Positions 40,606 to 47,994 of a DNA stretch of 52,026 bases are shown here, one piece after another. A program made the translations under genes and the position numbers. The notes under the pieces were generated by a model. The model had not been told where the DNA came from. It saw nothing but the letters and a program-made list of their open reading frames with translations, and did not search any database. This stretch comes from Nostoc sp. NMS7 (GTDB lineage: Bacteria; Cyanobacteriota; Cyanobacteriia; Cyanobacteriales; Nostocaceae), in the NCBI RefSeq assembly GCF_017115085.1, contig NZ_JABXKJ010000072.1:1-52026 (forward strand), written 5' to 3'. Each line of letters opens with the position of its first letter. Within the stretch, counting starts at the first letter, position 1.

Positions 40606-41514
40606 CTACGCACAGGAGTGACCCAGGAGAATCGCCTGCATAATACTGACTTGCGTTGTATACAGGGATTTTCCGCTACCACTTTCTAAGTCGAAATAAG
40701 TAGCAAATCGTCGTAGTTTCCCCGTCGTCAATTGCAGCAAATAATCAAATGCTTCCGCAGCAACTCGCTGGTTAATGCTCAAGGACTGGCTATTGAGCAA
40801 GGCCATTTGTTCACAGGACAAGTTGTTGTCTGCCAACTCTTGTGGCTGTGGAACCAGTAAGTCAGGTTGCTGTATAGTTGGCGCAGGTAAGCGAAAGCAG
40901 CCCAAAGCCTCGAAATGATAGTCATTGCGGTTAGTAGACAGATGGGAACCTAACAGTACCTGACCACTGCGTTTGGAATTGCCGCAATCTAAATGCCAAA
41001 TGTGAGGCGCAGGGCGATGAGTGTTGTGCTGAAGTACTTGGGTAATTGACTCTCTGGCTTTGGCATTATCTACGCAAGCAGTGACGACAATCAGGGTATT
41101 GTAACTGGGGACAATCCATTCGGGTTGGAAAGGTTGAGCGATCGCTGTAACTTCCATCTTCCAAGCCAGGGAGTAGCGTAGCGCCAGCGTTTTGGCTTTG
41201 TTGAGTCCGATTTCTGCATCACAGAAGCACTGGCGTAAAACGTTAGCTGACTCAACATGATCCGGGTCAACAAAGTAGAGTTTCACCTGTTTACCTTGCT
41301 GAGAAAGAACTCTGCCCAATCTAACTAAAGAAGGAGCCAGCCAAGAACCAGTGCCGCCGCACCCAACTAGCCACAGTTCTATCTTTGAGTAGTTGACAGT
41401 CACGACAGGAGAAGCATTTGCCAAATCAAGATTTAGCTCCATAGTACAGTTGGTTAAGTTGATATAGGTATTGGTGAGGGAACAGGCATTTGCTAAAGTG
41501 AAATTCACCTCCAT
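40606..41514 (-). CDS. PRTRC system ThiF family (E1-like) protein
   Basis: A 302-residue E1-like adenylyltransferase: nucleotide-binding loop LWLVGCGGTGSWLAPSLVRL, acidic strand YFVDPDHVESANVLRQCF with the Asp and Asn-x-x-Arg-x residues of the family, and VVTACVDNAKARESI further on. E1/ThiF proteins activate the C-terminus of ubiquitin-like proteins with ATP. It is the last gene of the PRTRC cassette, overlapping the JAB gene by 10 bases if the ATG at 41514 is used; an ATG at 41442 is also possible. The N-terminus contains a small duplication (MEVNFTLANA and, 24 codons later, MELNLDLANA). The stop lies in a dispersed repeat. Confidence 0.88.
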   Translation of the reverse strand: MEVNFTLANACSLTNTYINLTNCTMELNLDLANASPVVTVNYSKIELWLVGCGGTGSWLAPSLVRLGRVLSQQGKQVKLYFVDPDHVESANVLRQCFCDAEIGLNKAKTLALRYSLAWKMEVTAIAQPFQPEWIVPSYNTLIVVTACVDNAKARESITQVLQHNTHRPAPHIWHLDCGNSKRSGQVLLGSHLSTNRNDYHFEALGCFRLPAPTIQQPDLLVPQPQELADNNLSCEQMALLNSQSLSINQRVAAEAFDYLLQLTTGKLRRFATYFDLESGSGKSLYTTQVSIMQAILLGHSCA

Positions 41515-42197
41515 AGCTTTTCCATCACATTTACAGGCGGTACATCGGTACTGTAAAATTTACAGCCAGATGAAAGTGAGACATCAAGCATAAAAAAGTC
41601 TCGGTCAATGTCAAACACTGCTCTAGCAGGTACATCCCAACAGTGGCGAAACAGTCCAACCCGTAATTTAATCTCTGGTTTCAGGGTATTAACTCTACCT
41701 AGTACTCCATAGATGCGAAAGCCAGATTCGTCAGCATTATCGGTGGTAGAGAAAAAGGCAGGTAAGGAACCGTGGGAATGGATGTCTACAGCCGCTTTCT
41801 GGTGGGAAGAGTCACTGCCAGAATGAGTTGGCTGGCAGCTAGTTGGAGTTTGAATTTGTTCTGGGACTTGTAAATCCCAGCCTGCATCAGTACAGTGGAG
41901 GTGAAAGAGAATTTCATGAAATTGATTGCCAGCTTGATAACTCGACCGCCACATTTCCAGTAGCAGCGATTTGGGAATTAAGGGAGTGACTTTGAGATAA
42001 GGTGTTAGGTGAGGTAGCCCTTTGATAGTTTGGGAACACAAGCAAATAGGCATTAATACCTCTATGCCAGGACGAATGGCTCTAGCAAAGATGCCATTTC
42101 CGGCATAAAGGTACTCTAGTCCACTGCTGGTGTGTGTTGGGAGAGATGAAGTTGTGATAATTTTGTAACCAATAATACCTTCAAGCAATGGGTTCAT
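41505..42197 (-). CDS. PRTRC system protein A, JAB/JAMM-type peptidase
   Basis: From ATG at 42197 (MNPLLEGIIGYKIIT) the protein has 230 residues. The metalloprotease motif is complete: DIHSHGSLPAFFSTTDNAD gives H-x-H-x7-S-x2-D, and an upstream glutamate is present in FHEILFHL. JAB proteases remove ubiquitin-like proteins or process their precursors. The longer frame to 42251 runs into the upstream gene and lacks conservation. It overlaps the E2-like gene by 17 bases and ThiF by 10, so the three are tightly coupled. The C-terminal part (FRHCWDVPARAVFDID) is typical of PRTRC A. Confidence 0.85.
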   Translation of the reverse strand: MNPLLEGIIGYKIITTSSLPTHTSSGLEYLYAGNGIFARAIRPGIEVLMPICLCSQTIKGLPHLTPYLKVTPLIPKSLLLEMWRSSYQAGNQFHEILFHLHCTDAGWDLQVPEQIQTPTSCQPTHSGSDSSHQKAAVDIHSHGSLPAFFSTTDNADESGFRIYGVLGRVNTLKPEIKLRVGLFRHCWDVPARAVFDIDRDFFMLDVSLSSGCKFYSTDVPPVNVMEKLWR

Positions 42198-42939
42198 CAA
42201 GGATTTCCTGTACAAGCATAGCGACACTTTTCTGATTGCCGATAGGCACAAGGTCAGATACAGGATAGGTTGAACGTCTACATCTTTTGTGCAGTTTTAG
42301 AAGTTGCTGGCGAACATCCTTGCGGTATTTTTGTGATTTACTTATTGTTAGATGGTTGGTGAAAATACTGGAAATAAACAAATTCCAAGCATGGTTAATT
42401 GATAGACCATTAGCAGCAGGTGGTTCGTTCACTCCCCAACACACCTGTCCAGAACTGTAGACATTGGGTAGTGGCACATGAAAGGCTGGTGCTTGAGGAG
42501 TAAACTCCTGTTCTTGAATTGCCCAAACCCAATATTTTAATCCCTTCCCCACAAACACCATTGCAGGTAGCGGAACGGTTAAAGAACCAAGTTCATCGCA
42601 ATTGATCGTATGAGTGGCTGGTGGGATGAATTTTACCAAATATGTGTCTGTACTGCCCGTACCCCAACGCACAATTCCTGGTTCCATCCAACCAGTATCA
42701 ATTGGTTCGTTGCTAAAAGCAATTCTCAGGGCTGCCGGTGAGATACATTTGTAAATATGAGCATCGGCAATTTCTTTGTCTCGGTGATGGAAGATGTAAA
42801 TGCCATCCAAAAACAGCAATTCTGCTTGAATTACTGGAGATTTTCGGGGAGGTTCTGCCAAAATTGCTCGTAGAATCTCGCTGGATAGAATTGCTGTAGA
42901 TGTAACGTCGATTAACGTGGTTTCAATGCTTGTTTCCAT
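42181..42939 (-). CDS. PRTRC system protein B (E2-like)
   Basis: From ATG at 42939 (METSIETTLIDV) about 252 residues. The conserved second half has LPAMVFVGKGLKYWVWAI, FHVPLPNVYSSGQVCWGVNEPP and WNLFISSIFTNHLT, as in PRTRC system B proteins, which have been proposed to contain an E2-like (ubiquitin-conjugating) fold. C-terminal positively charged helices follow (KLHKRCRRS). The start could also be at 42987, but that overlaps the preceding gene by 76 bases. It lies between protein F and the JAB gene in the cassette. The E2-like reading is established only by sequence analysis in the literature. Confidence 0.75.
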   Translation of the reverse strand: METSIETTLIDVTSTAILSSEILRAILAEPPRKSPVIQAELLFLDGIYIFHHRDKEIADAHIYKCISPAALRIAFSNEPIDTGWMEPGIVRWGTGSTDTYLVKFIPPATHTINCDELGSLTVPLPAMVFVGKGLKYWVWAIQEQEFTPQAPAFHVPLPNVYSSGQVCWGVNEPPAANGLSINHAWNLFISSIFTNHLTISKSQKYRKDVRQQLLKLHKRCRRSTYPVSDLVPIGNQKSVAMLVQEILDEPIA

Positions 42940-43736
42940 AGTTGTAGTAGAATCTGAGCATGAGGTTTTAAGTCTGCTTCTAGCCAATCAATTAAGTTGG
43001 CTGCACAGTTCAACATTCGGTCGGCTTGCTGCCATTTTCTAGTGAGCAAATCAATAGATGCTTTTGACCAAGGAAAAGAGGTGCAGTCAGGTTGGTAGTA
43101 ATAATCGTCTGCGTACTCGTCCAACCAAAGGTTTTTAGTTTCATGGTCTAGCAGCTTTAAAGTTAAAGGCAGAAACTTTAAAGGATTATCTAAGTGATGA
43201 CACTGCCGTTTCAGTTTTTTGTGGTCAATTTTGTCTGGGTGGTCGATGTCACTGTACGTAATTTCGTAAATAGCAAATTCACTATCAAACCAATCGCTAC
43301 CTTCTGGGTGTATGTCATCGAGCCAACGGCGACTGTCATGGCTAAAAGGTAAAAGTAGTTGCCAACCATCTTTGAGATGTTCAATTTCTCCATCCATTGT
43401 CCAGTCAATACCCATTGGGGTAATAGGAATGCTGTGCAATCTTTGCTCGTAGGCTGTTTCTACAGTCCAGTGGGATAACGGAAACAGATGAGTGTAAATC
43501 AGTACAATGAATTCCAGTTCTCTGGGACTATGGCAATCTACATCTGTAGGTGGGTAAATAGGAGCTTGGCTGGCTTTCCATTCGGTGGGAAAGTAGTGCT
43601 GATACATTGCTAATAAAGAGTAAATGTTGAGTTGGGTTTCCAGATAATCGAGTGATTCTGTGGCATCTAAGGTAAATTGGCACTGATAAAGGCTGTAAAT
43701 TGCCTCTGCCATACTGAGGGGTACGAGGTGAGACAT
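42912..43736 (-). CDS. PRTRC system protein F-like
   Basis: A 274-residue soluble protein. The C-terminal half, NPLKFLPLTLKLLDHETKNLWLD, then FPWSKASIDLLTRKWQQADRML and WLEADLKPHAQILLQLWKQA, resembles the conserved part of PRTRC protein F. The N-terminal half has FPTEWKASQAPIYPPTDV and an acidic stretch. No catalytic motif is visible and no biochemical function is known. Position in the cassette (between the ubiquitin-like C protein and protein B) agrees. Confidence 0.65.
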   Translation of the reverse strand: MSHLVPLSMAEAIYSLYQCQFTLDATESLDYLETQLNIYSLLAMYQHYFPTEWKASQAPIYPPTDVDCHSPRELEFIVLIYTHLFPLSHWTVETAYEQRLHSIPITPMGIDWTMDGEIEHLKDGWQLLLPFSHDSRRWLDDIHPEGSDWFDSEFAIYEITYSDIDHPDKIDHKKLKRQCHHLDNPLKFLPLTLKLLDHETKNLWLDEYADDYYYQPDCTSFPWSKASIDLLTRKWQQADRMLNCAANLIDWLEADLKPHAQILLQLWKQALKPR

Positions 43737-43882
43737 ATTTTGTACAACTCGTTATTATGGGGGTTGGAATTAAAGAAGAGATGCAGGTAGGGTATGGGGT
43801 CTACTTCAGCCGAAATGCAAACTGCTGTCATTTGGACAATAATTTACCCCTCAAGTCAATTTCCAACTCCTTTTATCAGCAC

Positions 43883-44320
43883 TCAAAAACCTTCAGGAAT
43901 AACACTAGATGTGGGAGTGCAGGCTGTTAGGGATTTTAGGGTTTGGTTGAGTAACTGAGAAAATTCTGTCCCAGCTGCGATCGCCTCTTCAATCTGGACT
44001 GATAGCTGTCCTGCATTTTGCCAGTCAATTCCAGTGATGACCTGACGTTGACGCATTTGGTAGCACATTTGGACTGCGGGGTTGATTTCTTCAGGAGCCA
44101 CTATCAGGCAATCTAGAGGAGAAGTACCTTTTTTACCGGGCTTCTTGATGATGTGAATGGGTTCTCCTGGTTTACGCTCAATGTCTGCGTTTGCCAGTTC
44201 AGCGCAAAGAGGAGTGAAGGCATCCCGTAGTAATTGGTCGTCAACCGCGATCGCTTCTGGAATCCAGTGCTGTTGACCTTCGTAGATGACGAGTAGTTTA
44301 TTGCTATTTGTAGCAGTCAT
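43883..44320 (-). CDS. PRTRC system protein C-like, ubiquitin-like domain
   Basis: A 145-residue protein whose N-terminal ~65 residues follow the PRTRC C/Prok-Ub pattern: LLVIYEGQQHWIPEAIAVDD, LLRDAFTPLCAELANADIE and IHIIKKPGKKG, i.e. two strands, a helix with the ELANADIE turn and a terminal strand plus G-x-KG. About 70 residues follow with no family I know, mainly helical, so this may be a fusion or a long tail. There is no terminal diglycine. It starts 5 bases after protein E and is 146 bases before protein F. Confidence 0.6.
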   Translation of the reverse strand: MTATNSNKLLVIYEGQQHWIPEAIAVDDQLLRDAFTPLCAELANADIERKPGEPIHIIKKPGKKGTSPLDCLIVAPEEINPAVQMCYQMRQRQVITGIDWQNAGQLSVQIEEAIAAGTEFSQLLNQTLKSLTACTPTSSVIPEGF

Positions 44321-44325
44321 GGCAT

Positions 44326-44970
44326 TTAAAACAGTGAAATTTGCGTAGTATTACTGGCTGGTTTAGTAGTATCTGAGCTAGCAGTTTCAGTGCGAATTGG
44401 AGTTTGGGCAGTGGGCGGTTTATTGGTTTTGACAGCTTGAGTCTGGGCTATATTCCGGCGAATTTGGCGATTAGGAAAATCGGCTTTCAGTTCGTCCAGT
44501 AGTTGAACAATTGCAGGTGGTAAATCACCAAGTTCTTCTTGATTGAGCATGGTAACTACAGGGAAATCACCGTGACTGCTGGCAGCAATCATTACAGGTC
44601 TATCTCCTATTTGCTGTGTAGGTAGTAAAGTGATGACGATTTGAACTTTGCATTGCTCGAAAATAAATGGTTCTGGTTGATTTCCCTTGTTGGTAGCAGA
44701 TGTTTCTATGTCATCGTCATCTAATTCATGAGAGTCGATTTCATCTTCGGCGTAGCTATTTTCATCACTTACTGGTTCTAAAAGTTGTAAAAAGTTAGGT
44801 TTACCTGCACGCAAGCGTTCCCTGTCAAACAGCAATCCTAAAGCTTGGAATTGTTCTTCAGCAGTGGTTTTTCCCTGTTGTTCTGAAATGTAAGATTTTA
44901 AGGTTTCAGATGTAACAGTGAGGTTGGCTTTGACAATGGCCTGTTCTGGTGTTAGCCATTTTGTAGTCAT
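44326..44970 (-). CDS. PRTRC system protein E-like
   Basis: A 214-residue protein beginning MTTKWLTPEQAIVKANLTV. A middle acidic stretch (DEIDSHELDDDDIE) precedes a beta-rich domain, VQIVITLLPTQQIG and FPVVTMLNQEELGDLPPAIV, similar to the PRTRC E pattern (phenylalanine/leucine-rich strand, T..EELD..L). The C-terminus is Thr/Pro-rich and disordered (PPTAQTPIRTETASSDTTK). Function unknown. It is the first gene of the PRTRC cassette as seen here; PRTRC D and ParB are absent from the visible cluster. Confidence 0.6.
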   Translation of the reverse strand: MTTKWLTPEQAIVKANLTVTSETLKSYISEQQGKTTAEEQFQALGLLFDRERLRAGKPNFLQLLEPVSDENSYAEDEIDSHELDDDDIETSATNKGNQPEPFIFEQCKVQIVITLLPTQQIGDRPVMIAASSHGDFPVVTMLNQEELGDLPPAIVQLLDELKADFPNRQIRRNIAQTQAVKTNKPPTAQTPIRTETASSDTTKPASNTTQISLF

Positions 44971-45093
44971 AGCTTTTTTGGCCTTGTTAACTGGTGTGCA
45001 AGCGGTTGTGGCGATAGCCAGAAGTAGAAACTGTTTTTGAGAGTAGGTACTGCTAGACTAAAAGATATCCCCTTTGCTTTTCTCGACTGAGCC

Positions 45094-45657
45094 ATGTCTA
45101 CGGTAATTACCCAATCCCTGACTCTGGAGGAGTTTCTCAAGCTACCAGAAACAAAGCCTGCAAGCGTTTACATTAATGGTGAGATTATTCAAAAACCAAT
45201 GCCAAAAGGGAAGCATAGCCGATTACAGTTAAGGCTGTGCAACAGTATCAACGATGTTGCCGAAAGCCTTCATGTTGCTTATGCCTTTCCAGAACTGCGC
45301 TGTAGTTTTGGTATCCGTTCAATAGTACCTGATGTAGCGGTTTTCAACTGGTCGCGTATTCCCTTTGCTGCTGATGGGGAAGCACCCAACGATTTTCTGC
45401 TTCCTCCAGACTGGACAATTGAAATTCTTTCTCCCGAACAAAGTTCAAATCGAGTTACAGGCAATATTCTCTATTGTTTAGATCATGGTTGCCAATTAGG
45501 TTGGTTGATAGACCCAGAAGATCGTTCCATTTTGGTTTTCCGTCCAAATCAACAACCAGAACTTTTGCAGGGTGATGAGCGTTTGCCAGTATTAGCCGGG
45601 ATCAACTTGGAGTTAACTGTAGCTCAGGTGTTTGGTTGGCTAAAAATGAGCAGTTAG
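45094..45657 (+). CDS. Uma2 family endonuclease (DUF820)
   Basis: A 187-residue protein of the large cyanobacterial Uma2 family, with a PD-(D/E)XK-type core. It reads TLEEFLKLPETKPASVYINGEIIQKPMPKGKHSRLQ at the start (with the conserved Glu of the INGEI turn), PDVAVFNW (Asp), DWTIEILSPEQSSN (Glu-x-hydrophobic-Ser) and DHGCQLGWLIDPEDRSILVF. These are the signature residues. The cellular role of Uma2 proteins is poorly known. It is divergent from the PRTRC cassette. Confidence 0.92.
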   Translation: MSTVITQSLTLEEFLKLPETKPASVYINGEIIQKPMPKGKHSRLQLRLCNSINDVAESLHVAYAFPELRCSFGIRSIVPDVAVFNWSRIPFAADGEAPNDFLLPPDWTIEILSPEQSSNRVTGNILYCLDHGCQLGWLIDPEDRSILVFRPNQQPELLQGDERLPVLAGINLELTVAQVFGWLKMSS

Positions 45658-45914
45658 AGAAACAGTTAAAACAAGTTCTCCACAAACTTTTGATAACGTA
45701 AAAACAGGAGTTTCAGCCATCGTGAATCAGGAGTATTCACCATTGGTTTAAGAGCGTAAATGCTTATAAGGCTTGTCGCCAAACATCGCTTGCTTCTGAG
45801 CTAGGGGTATCGCCTGAAATGCTAACTAATAGGTTGTTTTGCTCCCTCTCTGTATTTACCTGAAATGTCCGCTTGTCTTGACTTCTAAAAACTTTTTGGT
45901 TGACGTATAAGTAG

Positions 45915-45950
45915 CAGCCAACAAAACAGTAAAATTACTGCTGTTGGCTG
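45915..45950 (-). terminator. Long hairpin after the Gp157-like gene
   Basis: CAGCCAACA at 45915-45923 pairs with TGTTGGCTG at 45942-45950, and the interior CAGTAA/TTACTG extends the stem. It begins 22 bases after the stop of the Gp157-like gene and may end its transcript. The rest of the 314-base gap 45658-45971 shows nothing recognisable. Confidence 0.55.
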
Positions 45951-45971
45951 ATAAATTAGTTAAAGCTATTG

Positions 45972-46550
45972 TTAAGTTAAAAGAGAGTCTTTGAAGTCAT
46001 GAATTGCCGTTGCTGTCAAAGCATAGATAACTCGGCGCTTGCGCTGGATGTGAGTGCCATCTACAGGAATACCTTTCTTCCAAGCTGCAATGATAGCTTT
46101 CTTATCTGCTGAGTAAACAGTCTTTTCTCTGCGGTATTTTGGAGACAATTGTTCTGCATCTATCAGCACCTCACAACTTGGCGGATTTTCTTGAATTGTG
46201 ATGCGAAGTGAATTACCAATCATTTGCTCAGGTAGAATTCCGGCGGCGGTTTGTTCTAAAATAGTTTCATCTAATTTTTGTCGCCAGCGTTCTAGTCTTA
46301 ACAGTGCTGATTGATGTACAGCTTTTAGATGTTCTAGCCGTTGCTTAATAGCCGCTATTTCAGCATCCAGTTGTAATGCCAGTTCTGCTTGGATATCAAC
46401 AACTTCTTCCTGAACTTCCTGAGTTTCCCAAATAGCGGTGATGATAGCAGCTTCTTCTTCAGAAGTCTGGCAATTAGTTAGCTGTTCCCAGAGATGAGCA
46501 GCAGTTTGGGAAAGTCCAGCTAAAGATTGGTGAGCGAGTGCTAAATTCAT
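45972..46550 (-). CDS. Siphovirus Gp157-like family protein
   Basis: A 192-residue protein from ATG at 46550, set by GAGGAG about 10 bases upstream; a GTG three codons earlier is less favourable. The N-terminal 100 residues are coiled coil (ELALQLDAEIAAIKQRLEHLKAV), and the end has IGNSLRITIQENPPSCEVLID, SPKYRRE, KKAIIAAWKKGIPVDG. This GNxxRIxIxxNPPSxxVxD...K.I..A.K.G..V.G layout is that of the phage/plasmid Gp157 family, associated with DNA replication or protection in phages. It follows the preceding small gene with 2 bases between stop and start. A transfer from a phage-like source is plausible. Confidence 0.8.
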   Translation of the reverse strand: MNLALAHQSLAGLSQTAAHLWEQLTNCQTSEEEAAIITAIWETQEVQEEVVDIQAELALQLDAEIAAIKQRLEHLKAVHQSALLRLERWRQKLDETILEQTAAGILPEQMIGNSLRITIQENPPSCEVLIDAEQLSPKYRREKTVYSADKKAIIAAWKKGIPVDGTHIQRKRRVIYALTATAIHDFKDSLLT

Positions 46551-46552
46551 GA

Positions 46553-46804
46553 CTACCACTCCTCACAAGCTTGGTAGTATTCATATTCAGCTTCAATCTG
46601 TTCTAAGATAGCTATAGTGCCTGAATCTAAATTAGTATTGAAAGATAAATTGGAAGTGACCTTTTGTGGAGGTTGAAGATTTTGATTAGCAGCAATAGTT
46701 GAGTTAGCCGAAGTTAAAGTTATTGTCAGTGTTTGCATAAATGTTGCTTGCTCAATGCCAGAAACCGTGGCGCGATAGCGCGTCTGGAGAGTGACAATAT
46801 TCAC
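46553..46804 (-). CDS. Small hypothetical protein upstream of the Gp157-like gene
   Basis: An 83-residue frame; an ATG at 46738 would shorten it to 61 residues (MQTLTITLTSANSTIAANQN). It ends DSGTIAILEQIEAEYEYYQACEEW. There is no recognised family. The stop is 2 bases before the start of the Gp157-like gene and its last codons provide that gene's ribosome binding site, so the two are probably one operon. Confidence 0.5.
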   Translation of the reverse strand: MNIVTLQTRYRATVSGIEQATFMQTLTITLTSANSTIAANQNLQPPQKVTSNLSFNTNLDSGTIAILEQIEAEYEYYQACEEW

Positions 46805-46861
46805 ACAAGTATTTTGCCCTTTTACGGACGTTTAAGCGAACAAAATTGTTGATAACCACAA

Positions 46862-47092
46862 TTAAGAAGCAAGTTTAGCGTTGATAAAACTGAAGATTTT
46901 TTCTAATTCTAATAACCCAGCTAATTCTGCTTGTTCATCTGGATTGAGTAAGTTTTCTTTATTTTTTTCTAATAGTTCCTCTAAACGTATTTGTAATTCT
47001 TCAGTAAAAGAAAAAGGACGAAACTGATCAGAAAGATTAAATTTTATTCCATTTGGTAGCCAAGATGAAGGCTGTTTCATTAATTCTTTCAT
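46862..47092 (-). CDS. Small hypothetical protein
   Basis: A 76-residue protein, MKELMKQPSSWLPNGIKFNL, with a C-terminal helical region LEELLEKNKENLLNPDEQAELAGLLELEKIF that resembles a common cyanobacterial small-protein pattern (hLxELLxKxxxxxLxxxExxELxxLxELxxh), often next to toxin-type genes. No toxin follows here, so the role is open. The start at 47092 is preceded by GAGATACCC, with no strong ribosome binding site. Confidence 0.5.
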   Translation of the reverse strand: MKELMKQPSSWLPNGIKFNLSDQFRPFSFTEELQIRLEELLEKNKENLLNPDEQAELAGLLELEKIFSFINAKLAS

Positions 47093-47223
47093 GGGTATCT
47101 CTATTAATGGTGAATAATATTATTATGCACTTGGTCAGTAGCTGAGATGAGTTTTTTTGATTACAATTAAGGTTGATACTTGCGAATAAAAACTGTTAAA
47201 CACGAGCAGCCTGATAACTACTA

Positions 47224-47844
47224 ATGTCTACTGGCTATTACCCGGTTATTCTTTATCCACCCCTAGCAAGGCGGTTTGCTAACGGTGATCGAGGAAAGGG
47301 GTATCTAAAAGCGTTGTTTCAAGGATGCGTTGCATCCCCAGATGGAAATGGTACAGCCAAGCAAGGTGTCAGTGAAAAGCAATTTTTTCGCCATTTGCTG
47401 TGTACGTTTCTAGAGAATCTTATCTGTCAAGCGGTGGAATTTGAAATTCCTGGTTCACCTAGACGCTATTCAGCCGATTTTATCCTTTACCATCAATCTT
47501 CTGGGTTAGCTCTCGATATTGAGATTGATGAACCTTATGCTGGAGATACAGGTAAACCTCACCACTGCATTGATGTTGATGACGATAAAATCCGTAACCG
47601 TTTTTTCTTAGAGCGCAATTGGGGTGTGGTGAGATTTGCAGAAGTTCAGGTGGTACGTCATCCTTGGAGTTGTTGTAAGGCGATCGCTCAAATCATCGCT
47701 CGGTTGACTGGAGATGATAGCGTGTTCATATTATTACAAAGATTGGCTGATGTTCCTTTACAAAAACAGTGGACAAAGCGTGAGGCTAGGCTGATGGCTA
47801 AGAACAATTATCGTCAGTCTTATTTACCAAAAATGGGAAAGTAA
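47224..47844 (+). CDS. Hypothetical protein with predicted endonuclease fold
   Basis: A 206-residue protein. The centre reads YSADFILYHQSSGLALDIEIDEPY, with Asp at the first strand and D-I-E-I-D on the next, then GKPHHCIDVDDDKIRNRFFLERNWGVVRFAEVQVVRHP. This resembles the restriction-endonuclease fold of small Vsr/DUF559-like proteins (D...E-x-D, then a helix and W.V.RF strand). The family name is not known to me. It is on the strand opposite to the neighbouring small genes and converges on the primase gene. Confidence 0.55.
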   Translation: MSTGYYPVILYPPLARRFANGDRGKGYLKALFQGCVASPDGNGTAKQGVSEKQFFRHLLCTFLENLICQAVEFEIPGSPRRYSADFILYHQSSGLALDIEIDEPYAGDTGKPHHCIDVDDDKIRNRFFLERNWGVVRFAEVQVVRHPWSCCKAIAQIIARLTGDDSVFILLQRLADVPLQKQWTKREARLMAKNNYRQSYLPKMGK

Positions 47845-47893
47845 AACTAGAGATAGTACTTTTAATAGTCATATAGTCTCCCCAGAATAGGGC

Positions 47894-47967
47894 TACCGTG
47901 TACACACAAGTATTTGAGAGTTGTCCCACACCGTTTTAATCCTGTACAAAGATATGTGTACACGGTA
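47894..47967. repeat. 13-bp inverted repeat between convergent genes
   Basis: TACCGTGTACACA at 47894-47906 recurs inverted as TGTGTACACGGTA at 47955-47967, with 48 bases between. It sits between the stops of the predicted nuclease and the primase, so it could be a bidirectional terminator, a small MITE or a recombination site. Confidence 0.5.
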
Positions 47968-47994
47968 AATTATGGGTAAAGAATTGGGAGGGTA

